From Holosporales bacterium (GTDB taxonomy: Bacteria > Pseudomonadota > Alphaproteobacteria > RUG11792), in NCBI GenBank assembly GCA_031260085.1, contig JAIRKP010000005.1:1-5046 (forward strand): a stretch of DNA of 5,046 nucleotides, read 5' to 3'. The stretch's first letter is position 1, and each line of letters starts with the position of its first letter. Under the pieces are notes generated by a model, which saw only the letters and a program-made list of their open reading frames with translations, did not search any database and was not told where the DNA came from. The translations under genes and the position numbers were made by a program. Of this stretch, positions 1 through 4,692 are shown one piece after another.

Positions 1-69
1 ATTTAATATTTTCTTAACTTTCCTTGTTTATTATAAATCATAGAAGGATATCAATACGGAGATATTAAT

Positions 70-456
70 ATGAATTTTGTTTATAAGTCGTTGATAATTG
101 CTATGCTAGCTGTTTCGACGAGTTTTGCTGGAGATAATGCAACACCTGCGGCATCGCCAGCTAATCCTGCTTCTCAAAATAGTGTACCATTGACGAACGA
201 AGATACGGCAAAAATAATAAAGGCATTTGAAATCGTTGCAGGTGCACAACTAGAAACTGTGGCTAAAGCGAACAAAGATCTTGAATTTATTACGGCAAAT
301 TTTTGCGTGGTATTGATTGATGGACTCCCTTATGTATTTAGAACTACTGATGTCACCAATCCGCTATGCAAAAAACTTCCTATAAATCCTGTGTTGGCGT
401 TAGATCCTTATCAAGTTAAGTTTTTTTGCGCGCTATTCGCTGCTTCTAGGGGGTAG
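70..456 (+). CDS. Small secreted protein of unknown function
   Basis: 128 residues; I do not recognise a family. Residues 1-20 form a clear Sec signal peptide: K6, a hydrophobic core LIIAMLAV, then SFA before G21, which fits signal peptidase I. A low-complexity linker rich in Ala, Pro, Asn and Ser follows (about 22-40). A compact domain (about 42-128) has three cysteines, C79, C100 and C120. No lipobox, membrane anchor or repeat is visible, so the mature product of about 108 residues is probably periplasmic or exported. The start is supported by GGAG at 58-61, 8 nt before the ATG. A TATAAA at 32-37 could be a -10 box, but no convincing -35 is seen. It is separated from greA by 88 bp containing a separate promoter, so it is probably its own transcription unit. 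That it is a real gene is likely; the function is open. Confidence 0.72.
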   Translation: MNFVYKSLIIAMLAVSTSFAGDNATPAASPANPASQNSVPLTNEDTAKIIKAFEIVAGAQLETVAKANKDLEFITANFCVVLIDGLPYVFRTTDVTNPLCKKLPINPVLALDPYQVKFFCALFAASRG

Positions 457-482
457 AGTAAGTATATATAAAAATATTTTTA

Positions 483-511
483 TTGACGGACATTAGATAA
501 TTTGGTAGATA
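483..511 (+). promoter_or_regulatory. Candidate sigma70 promoter for greA
   Basis: TTGACG at 483-488 and TAGATA at 506-511 are separated by 17 bp. The -35 matches the consensus in 5 of 6 positions and the -10 in 4 of 6. The -10 ends 33 bp before the greA ATG. Just upstream lies an all-AT palindrome (469-482), which has no GC stem and so is not a convincing terminator. Confidence 0.5.
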
Positions 512-544
512 TATTCGGTTGACTATTTTAAAAATTAAAAAACG

Positions 545-1018
545 ATGGAAAAAATACCAATGACATTAAAGGGATATCAAAATCTTCAGGAGGAAATTAG
601 ATATCTAAAATATGTTGAAAGACCGCAAATAATTGAAGCTATTGCCGCAGCTCGAGCACTTGGTGATTTATCGGAGAATGCAGAATATCATGCCGCTAAA
701 GATAGACAAGGTTTCGTTGAAGCTAAGATATTAGATCTTGAAGAAAAGATCAGCAGAGCAGAGGTTATAGATTCGTCTAAAATAAAATCAGAAAGTATAA
801 AATTTGGAGCAACTATAGAACTAGAAGATAGAGATGTTGAAAACGTTTCTAAATTTCAAATAGTTGGAAGCGATGAAGCTGACATTAAAAGTGGATTATT
901 GCCCATAACTTCTCCACTTGCGAGAGCCCTCATTGGAAAAAAAGAAGGAGACTCTATAGAAGTCAAAACCCCAAATGGTCTAAAATATTACGAAATAGTG
1001 AGAGTTTCTTATATATAA
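545..1018 (+). CDS. greA: Transcription elongation factor GreA
   Basis: GreA binds in the RNA polymerase secondary channel and stimulates cleavage of backtracked RNA, releasing stalled complexes. The protein is 157 residues, typical of GreA (about 158). The N-terminal coiled coil spans about residues 8-75. Its tip has the signature GDLSENAEYHAA, which places the catalytic acidic pair at D41 and E44, the same numbering as in E. coli GreA. The C-terminal FKBP-like domain (about 80-157) contains the expected SPLARALIGKKEGD segment followed by a short beta-rich end. These features favour GreA over GreB, though paralogues were not compared. No Shine-Dalgarno is visible before the ATG at 545. A second in-frame ATG (M6, 560) would also leave the fold intact, but 545 gives the canonical length and residue numbering. 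It has its own candidate promoter; the channel gene starts 66 bp downstream on the same strand. Confidence 0.96.
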   Translation: MEKIPMTLKGYQNLQEEIRYLKYVERPQIIEAIAAARALGDLSENAEYHAAKDRQGFVEAKILDLEEKISRAEVIDSSKIKSESIKFGATIELEDRDVENVSKFQIVGSDEADIKSGLLPITSPLARALIGKKEGDSIEVKTPNGLKYYEIVRVSYI

Positions 1019-1048
1019 CGTAACGAAATATTAATCTTTATTTGATAA

Positions 1049-1054
1049 TATAAT
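1049..1054 (+). promoter_or_regulatory. Possible -10 box upstream of the channel gene
   Basis: A perfect TATAAT lies 30 bp before the ATG of the MscS-type channel gene. No good -35 lies 16-18 bp upstream and there is no extended -10 TG. In such AT-rich DNA a chance match is quite possible. An AT-only inverted repeat (ATCTTTA at 1034-1040 and TAAAGAT at 1055-1061) surrounds it. Confidence 0.3.
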
Positions 1055-1084
1055 TAAAGATGGAATTTTTGAAGTAATCCGAAT

Positions 1085-2551
1085 ATGAATAAAAAAATAG
1101 TGATAAATCTATTTGTCGGAATTGCCTTGGTTTTGCTGCTGGTTTCGATATTTGTATTTGGAGACAAAATAAGCCCTGACAATGTTGGAGAGGCATACGC
1201 CTGGGAGCAATTTACAAAAGCAATTTTGATCGTACTTATCGCAATTGTAATAATACGATTGATTTTGCTAGCTCTGATAAGACCTATCGAAGAAAAGCGA
1301 GGGATGAAAATCTCTGGCTTGTTCAAAGATGCGATCGCTGTTGTTATATTGAGCATTGGAGCAGTTGTTATAATTCGCAATATATATGGCGAATCCGTTT
1401 TTGGCATGCTTTCTGTTATGGCAGGATCTGGGGTCGTTATTGGTATTGCTGCTAAAAATTTCCTGGAAGAAGTTATTGCCGGAATAATAATTGATTTTCA
1501 AAATGACTTCAGAGTTGGAGATTGGGTAAAGTTCCCCGATGGCTCAATTGCTCAAATAATAAAAACAAAAATAACGAGCGTGAGTTTGATAACGGCTGAC
1601 GAAACATTGTTGCACGTGAGCAACACAACATTCACTAACCAGCCGATGATCAATCTAAACAAACCTCAAACGGCATTTTATTCAAGCCTCAATGTTGTTT
1701 TGGATCACGATGTTCCTATAGAGAGAGCTCGAAGAATATTGTATGCCGCCAGTTGCAGCGCTGAGGGTGTTTATGAGCAGACCGTATTAGTCGTGGCAGA
1801 AGGTGTCCAACAGATTGGCATTCTATTCGGAATATACTTCAAAATTCCTAATCAAGATGTTTGGTTAGAAGTTAAACATCAGGTAATCAGTTCGATAATT
1901 AAGGCTCTCCATGAGCATAAGTTGAAAGTATGCGAAATATCAGGGCAATTTAAAATTCAAAATATAGACCATGCCTCGCTTGGTACTCATTATGATAAAC
2001 TAAAAGTCCCAGAGGTCACGAGCGAATCAACTACCTTAAAACTTTCGGGGCTTTTAAAAGACTGCAGCGAATCCCTGCAAAAACACTTTGCTAACAGAAT
2101 GGAAAAGATAATCTTTAAAAGCGGAGAAGTTATCGTTTCTCAAGGAGAAGAGGGCGATACCATGTTTATAATAGCTGAAGGGATAGTTGATGTCATAGTA
2201 TCTGTGAGCGCTGTTGATTCAGACGGTCAATTGCTCGAGGCGAAGCAAAGCGTGGCTAATCTCGTTGATGGGGATTATTTCGGCGAGATGTCTTTATTGT
2301 GCGGAGAAAAAAGAAACGCAACAGTAATAGCAAAAACAGACGTCGTCGTCTATATGGTTCGCCGAGGAACTGTAAAATCATTCGTGCAAGAGTATCCTGA
2401 TTTCGCTAGAAAATTGAGTGTATCAATAATCGAGAGGAAAGCGGAAAATGAGGCAATGAGATCAAATGCCATAGATCAAATGACCGTCGATAAAAAAAAT
2501 GAAACAGTCTCGCAATTCATGGCTGCGTTTAAGAATTTTCTTGGGGTTTAA
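1085..2551 (+). CDS. MscS-family channel with C-terminal cyclic-nucleotide-binding domain
   Basis: 488 residues. Three hydrophobic helices (about 5-26, 44-66, 80-101) precede the conserved pore-lining helix region (about 105-137), whose glycine/alanine-rich part reads GSGVVIGIAAKN and runs into the MscS hallmark FRVGDWV (142-148). The beta and alpha/beta cytoplasmic domains follow (about 148-295). From about 320 to 450 there is a cNMP-binding domain with the phosphate-binding cassette FGEMSLLCGEKRNAT: FGE at 399-401 and R410 are the residues that normally hold the ribose and cyclic phosphate. This architecture matches the bacterial cyclic-nucleotide-gated (bCNG) branch of the MscS superfamily, inner-membrane channels with weak or no tension gating. 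Ligand binding is inferred from the intact cassette; cAMP versus cGMP cannot be told. The Shine-Dalgarno is weak. The last 11 codons lie in a 39-bp repeat copied again beside pgsA, and the stop codon overlaps an antisense pgsA fragment. No terminator follows. Confidence 0.9.
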   Translation: MNKKIVINLFVGIALVLLLVSIFVFGDKISPDNVGEAYAWEQFTKAILIVLIAIVIIRLILLALIRPIEEKRGMKISGLFKDAIAVVILSIGAVVIIRNIYGESVFGMLSVMAGSGVVIGIAAKNFLEEVIAGIIIDFQNDFRVGDWVKFPDGSIAQIIKTKITSVSLITADETLLHVSNTTFTNQPMINLNKPQTAFYSSLNVVLDHDVPIERARRILYAASCSAEGVYEQTVLVVAEGVQQIGILFGIYFKIPNQDVWLEVKHQVISSIIKALHEHKLKVCEISGQFKIQNIDHASLGTHYDKLKVPEVTSESTTLKLSGLLKDCSESLQKHFANRMEKIIFKSGEVIVSQGEEGDTMFIIAEGIVDVIVSVSAVDSDGQLLEAKQSVANLVDGDYFGEMSLLCGEKRNATVIAKTDVVVYMVRRGTVKSFVQEYPDFARKLSVSIIERKAENEAMRSNAIDQMTVDKKNETVSQFMAAFKNFLGV

Positions 2552-2555
2552 TAAA
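2517..2555. repeat. 39-bp direct repeat, left copy
   Basis: Identical over 39 bp to 3291-3329, offset 774 bp. It contains the last 10 codons and stop of the channel gene on the + strand and the last codons of pgsA on the - strand. It therefore carries the overlapping 3' ends of two convergent genes. Collapse between the two copies would put the channel gene and pgsA directly tail to tail, overlapping by 23 bp, which is probably the ancestral layout. It is far too long to be an ordinary transposase target duplication. Confidence 0.95.
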
Positions 2556-2589
2556 TAGAATAAACATAAATGTTGTGCAAAATTTACTT
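2529..2589 (-). pseudogene. Duplicated pgsA C-terminal fragment with an in-frame 34-codon deletion
   Basis: Read on the - strand this encodes SKFCTTFMFILFI joined directly to KPQENS and the TAA stop. Both blocks occur in the intact pgsA but are separated there by 34 codons. At DNA level 2549-2589 matches 3425-3465 at 40 of 41 positions; the one change, at 2558, is a synonymous leucine codon. Positions 2517-2555 match 3291-3329 exactly. The two matches share TAATAAA (2549-2555), present in the intact gene at 3323-3329 and 3425-3431. This is the signature of a 102-bp slippage deletion between 7-bp repeats. Homology ends at 2589, where the IS200-type sequence begins. It has no start and is not functional. 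Confidence 0.88.
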
Positions 2590-2935
2590 CCGTCCCTTGG
2601 GATAGGGTTAAAGCCCTCGCCTTAGAGCTATAATATAACACAATATCATGTAATATTCTGTACTAAATACAGATATAGAGTACTTGTTGGAGAGATAGCT
2701 AATAGATGTAGGGATTTGATAAATAAGATTATTCAGTATATAAAGGGAAAGAGCAGTAGGAAGTTACAACAGGAATATGAAAGTATAAGGGAAAGGTATT
2801 GGGGACAACATCTATGGGCAAGAGGATACTTTGCTAGTAACAACTGGATTTGTTAATACACTTGACGTTCAGAGATATATAGAACAGCAAGAAGAACATC
2901 ATAGAACAGAAAATTTTAGTATATCTGAACTCTAA
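2590..2935 (+). mobile_element. IS200/IS605-family insertion sequence remnant
   Basis: The left boundary is set by loss of homology to pgsA after TTTACTT (2583-2589). The first 36 bp (2590-2625) look like an IS200/IS605 left end, with a small imperfect hairpin: AGGGT at 2604-2608 and GCCCT at 2613-2617 around a TAAA loop. Such subterminal hairpins are what the Y1 transposase recognises as single-stranded DNA. Insertion just 3' of a TTAC-like motif is known for this family (IS608), so the flanking TTTAC fits. The body is a dead transposase gene. The right end could not be located; 2935 is only the transposase stop, and the element may extend into 2936-3290. No tnpB is seen. Confidence 0.75.
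2626..2935 (+). pseudogene. tnpA: IS200/IS605 Y1-type transposase (tnpA), degraded
   Basis: TnpA proteins are HUH single-strand transposases of about 130-155 residues. The reading frame has no start codon; an in-frame TAG lies just upstream at 2623-2625. It reads QYHVIFCTKYRYRVLVGE (2641-2694), a typical TnpA N-terminus. After about codon 2722 it jumps directly to QYIKGKSSRK and then RYWGQHLWARGYFAS (2797-2838). The segment that should lie between, some 30-40 residues including the catalytic HUH metal-binding motif (usually HVH), is missing in frame. A frameshift near 2845 moves the rest to another frame, which reads QRYIEQQ and ends at 2933-2935. The tyrosine at 2876-2878 is probably the old nucleophile. 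The start loss, HUH loss and frameshift together make it certainly inactive. Confidence 0.88.
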
Positions 2936-3009
2936 TATTCATATGTTTAATCTGCTTTGTAAGCGTTAGTTGGTACTCTTGGATTGAGCTCGGAGGGAAT
3001 CCATTAAAA

Positions 3010-3108
3010 ATTAAACCTCTTTCGAAACTCACATACAAATTACAACATTAGCCTTCTTTGTGCAAACTTTTCTAAAGCGGAAGAAGTTTATTAGACTTCT
3101 TTCAAAAC
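3010..3108. repeat. Pair of diverged 19-bp direct repeats, 80 bp apart
   Basis: ATTAAACCTCTTTCGAAAC (3010-3028) and ATTAGACTTCTTTCAAAAC (3090-3108) agree at 16 of 19 positions, and all three differences are transitions. The motif resembles short IS termini, but I cannot assign it to a family. The second copy also forms half of a 7-bp-stem hairpin at 3081-3101. Confidence 0.5.
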
Positions 3109-3205
3109 CTGAAAAAATAGAGTAATAATCCCAATTATGAATTAGGAATATAAGGGTAAATAGAACAAGTAATAACATTCTTATAATAGATCTATACAGA
3201 CTATA

Positions 3206-3245
3206 GGCGCGAGTATGGTATAATTTATAATACCATACTCGCGCC
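3206..3245. repeat. Perfect 16-bp-stem hairpin
   Basis: The arm GGCGCGAGTATGGTAT (3206-3221) and its exact reverse complement (3230-3245) enclose an 8-nt loop AATTTATA. The base of the stem is GC-rich, unlike the surrounding DNA. No T-run follows on either strand, so it is not a classical intrinsic terminator, although the stem alone could stall or protect RNA. It is followed at once by CCGGAGGGCCG, another GC-rich patch. It could be a mobile palindromic element or an IS-end structure; the sequence alone does not decide. Confidence 0.85.
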
Positions 3246-3290
3246 CCGGAGGGCCGAAAAGGATATTTGTTATAACTCTTCATAATCTAC

Positions 3291-3329
3291 TCATGGCTGC
3301 GTTTAAGAATTTTCTTGGGGTTTAATAAA
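3291..3329. repeat. 39-bp direct repeat, right copy
   Basis: Exact copy of 2517-2555. On the - strand it supplies the stop and C-terminal codons of the intact pgsA. On the + strand it still carries an orphan copy of the last 10 codons and stop of the channel gene. This orphan tail shows that the two genes were adjacent and overlapping before the insertion. Confidence 0.95.
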
Positions 3330-3857
3330 GCGTTTTATGTAAAAATAGCTTGTGATTATAATTAATACAATTGCTATATTGCTTAAAATTAATTGAATTA
3401 TAGATGAAGGAGAAGTGATGGAGATAATAAATAAAATAAACATAAATGTTGTGCAAAATTTACTTAAAAATATCGGAGATAGTTTTTTGTTAAATCCATT
3501 TACCATAGAAAAAAGACCTCCTAAAACAAGAATTATGTCTCGGACTGTCAGAATACACGAAAGAGCCAACATCTGAGCTGTGTGACATTTATATAGATAT
3601 ACTCCCCAACAAGCCGTGTTTAAAAATATTTTATCGGCCAAAGGGTCTAATATTTCTCCAAATTTTGAAGATACTTTAAATTTTCTCGCAAGATATCCAT
3701 CTAGAAAATCTGTAATTCCGATTATGAGAATTATAACAAGCAAAATTTCATTTTGCGATTTATTTTGCAATAAGGCAAAAAAAACGGGAGAAAGCAACAG
3801 CCTAAAAAAACTTAACGCATTGGGAACATGCTGTTTTATTTTTATAGGCTTCTCCAT
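3303..3857 (-). CDS. pgsA: CDP-diacylglycerol-glycerol-3-phosphate 3-phosphatidyltransferase (PgsA)
   Basis: PgsA transfers the phosphatidyl group from CDP-diacylglycerol to sn-glycerol 3-phosphate, the committed step to phosphatidylglycerol and cardiolipin, in the inner membrane. The protein is 184 residues, normal for bacterial PgsA. The full CDP-alcohol phosphatidyltransferase signature D-x2-D-G-x2-A-R-x8-G-x3-D-x3-D is present: D50, D53, G54, A57, R58, G67, D71 and D75. The N-terminus VPNALSFFRLLLSPVF matches the usual start of the fold. Hydrophobic helices follow at about 38-49, 76-93, 95-120, 130-150 and 152-175. Other family members use the same motif, but length and N-terminus favour PgsA. 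Its ATG lies 5 nt after the ndk stop with no strong Shine-Dalgarno, suggesting co-transcription and coupling with ndk. The last codons lie in the 39-bp repeat; the gene itself appears intact. Confidence 0.9.
   Translation of the reverse strand: MEKPIKIKQHVPNALSFFRLLLSPVFFALLQNKSQNEILLVIILIIGITDFLDGYLARKFKVSSKFGEILDPLADKIFLNTACWGVYLYKCHTAQMLALSCILTVRDIILVLGGLFSMVNGFNKKLSPIFLSKFCTTFMFILFIISITSPSSIIQLILSNIAIVLIIITSYFYIKRFIKPQENS
3425..3465. repeat. pgsA-internal source segment duplicated at 2549-2589
   Basis: 40 of 41 bases match 2549-2589. The segment lies inside intact pgsA, codons for SKFCTTFMFILFI. Its end TAATAAA (3425-3431) is the distal partner of the microhomology that defines the 102-bp deletion in the left copy; the other partner is at 3323-3329. 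Confidence 0.9.
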
Positions 3858-3862
3858 TTATT

Positions 3863-4282
3863 TTACCCGACAAGTTCGATATCACTAAAGAAGAAGTTTA
3901 TTTCGCTCACCGCAGTTTCTTTCGCATCGGAGCCATGAACCGAATTTTGATCAACTGAAATCGCAAATCTATTTCTTATAGTCCCAACTTCCGCATTTAT
4001 AGGATTCGTCGCGCCCATAAGCTTTCTGTAATCCAGGATCGCATTCTCTTTTTCCAAAACTTGAACAATAACCGGAGCTGAGCTTAAAAACTTGCATAGA
4101 TCTTCATAAAATGGCTTATCGCTATGCACTTCATAAAATTTCTTAGCCTGCTCAAAAGTGAGTTTCAACATTTTCTGCGCTATTATCGCAAAACCAGCCG
4201 CTTCAATCATACTGTTGATATCGCCCGTTATATTGCGCTGTGTAGCATCTGGCTTAATTATCGATAACGTTCTTTCTGTCAT
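3863..4282 (-). CDS. ndk: Nucleoside diphosphate kinase
   Basis: Ndk moves the gamma phosphate of a nucleoside triphosphate, usually ATP, to other (d)NDPs through a phosphohistidine, balancing cytoplasmic nucleotide pools. The protein is 139 residues, one or two short of typical. The signature NSVHGSDA gives the catalytic H116. The other active-site residues are in register: K10, Y50, F58, R86, T92, R103 and N113. The start is supported by GGAT at 4288-4291 on the - strand, 5 nt before the ATG, and by the canonical opening TERTLSIIKPDA. pgsA follows 5 nt downstream, so the two likely form an operon. Its upstream region overlaps what looks like the tail of an unrelated + strand coding sequence, so the ndk promoter region may be a rearrangement junction. 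The gene itself shows no damage. Confidence 0.97.
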   Translation of the reverse strand: MTERTLSIIKPDATQRNITGDINSMIEAAGFAIIAQKMLKLTFEQAKKFYEVHSDKPFYEDLCKFLSSAPVIVQVLEKENAILDYRKLMGATNPINAEVGTIRNRFAISVDQNSVHGSDAKETAVSEINFFFSDIELVG

Positions 4283-4283
4283 T

Positions 4284-4400
4284 TATCATCCAAATCTATG
4301 TCCTGATAATTTATATTACAAAAACACTCATCCGAGTCAAGTAGAAAGATTAAAAAATCTTGTTAAAAATTATTCTAAAAAGAATTTAAAAGAGCTATGA
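4284..4400 (+). pseudogene. C-terminal coding fragment, 5' truncated at ndk
   Basis: A + strand frame reads YHPNLCPDNLYYKNTHPSQ and continues through a lysine-rich, probably helical end to TGA at 4398-4400. The frame only stays open further left by running antisense through ndk, and it has no ATG here, so the true N-terminus is absent. Its stop overlaps the next ATG (ATGA, 4397-4400), the usual arrangement of translationally coupled genes, which supports it being a genuine gene end. I do not recognise the family. It probably belonged to the same accessory operon as the genes to its right and was cut off when that DNA joined ndk. The left boundary is approximate. Confidence 0.45.
4313..4340 (-). 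promoter_or_regulatory. Candidate promoter for ndk-pgsA
   Basis: On the - strand TTGACT (4335-4340) is followed after 16 bp by TAATAT (4313-4318), about 30 bp before the ndk ATG. An overlapping TATAAA is a better -10 but gives a 19-bp spacer. The site lies inside the + strand coding fragment at 4284-4400, so it may have been recruited by chance after a rearrangement. Confidence 0.4.
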
Positions 4401-4692
4401 TGAAGTTAAAACCAAGCAAAGCTTCATTTTTAAAGAAACTAATTTACTGGATTACCAATTCAAATGCTTACGGAATTGTGTATGAAAAAAAACTTATATT
4501 CATAACACACTTGATCAATTGGCTAAACAATTAGGTTACTCAAGAAAGACTATTCAAAGGAATGATCTCCATTTACACCAACTAGGTATTCTAGATATTA
4601 AAAAAAGAGAGGTAACTAAGTCTCATCTATACCACATCGATATTGATAAATTAGAACTCTACGTTGGAGTCAGGATGGTAGCATGTATATAA
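4397..4692 (+). pseudogene. Winged-helix replication-protein-like gene, frameshifted at an A8 tract
   Basis: Frame 1 starts at ATG 4397 (or 4400), reads KLIYWITNSNAYGIVYEKK and would stop at 4532-4534. Frame 2 continues the same domain after the A8 run at 4485-4492, TYIHNTLDQLAKQLGYS, then RKTIQRNDLHLHQLGILD, and ends at 4690-4692. Restoring one A (8 to 9) joins them into one 98-residue protein. The joined sequence looks like the N-terminal helix-turn-helix domain of phage or plasmid replication proteins: a YW.T helix, a Y-containing turn, then a winged helix with LAKQLGYSRKTIQR as turn and recognition helix. DNA binding is inferred. It is either a pseudogene or rescued by slippage on the A tract. 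It is ATGA-coupled to the fragment upstream and overlaps the next ORF by 10 bp. Confidence 0.65.

Larger units (their letters stand above)
2936..3290. other. Gene-free remainder of the insertion between the dead IS and pgsA
   Basis: 355 bp with no credible gene. It holds a pair of diverged 19-mers, a small hairpin (AAGAAGT 3081-3087 and ACTTCTT 3095-3101) and the large hairpin at 3206-3245, each described separately. A short + frame (about 2951-3049) and a - strand frame through the hairpin are open, but neither resembles a protein I know. It is bounded on the right by the 39-bp repeat at 3291, so it belongs to the inserted DNA. It is probably old IS ends or intergenic repeats. Confidence 0.55.

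Noticed and set aside
469..482. 14-bp palindrome of A and T after the first gene
   Set aside because: No GC pairs and no loop geometry for an intrinsic terminator; expected in this composition.
1034..1061. Inverted repeat ATCTTTA / TAAAGAT between greA and the channel gene as a terminator
   Set aside because: The stem is nearly all AT, the loop is 14 nt and there is no adequate T-run; likely chance in AT-rich DNA.
1054..1501. Two - strand frames of 117 and 77 residues
   Set aside because: Both are antisense to the well-supported channel gene and look like translated complements of its membrane helices.
3029..3283. 84-residue - strand frame across the hairpin region
   Set aside because: It runs through a 16-bp palindrome and an IS-like repeat, has no convincing Shine-Dalgarno and resembles no protein I know; probably chance.
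2517..3329. 39-bp repeats as a transposon target-site duplication
   Set aside because: Far longer than any usual target duplication, and IS200/IS605 elements make none; the repeat also extends into pgsA on one side, pointing to segmental duplication.
3616..3888. 90-residue + strand frame
   Set aside because: Lies antisense to pgsA and the end of ndk, both of which have complete family signatures.
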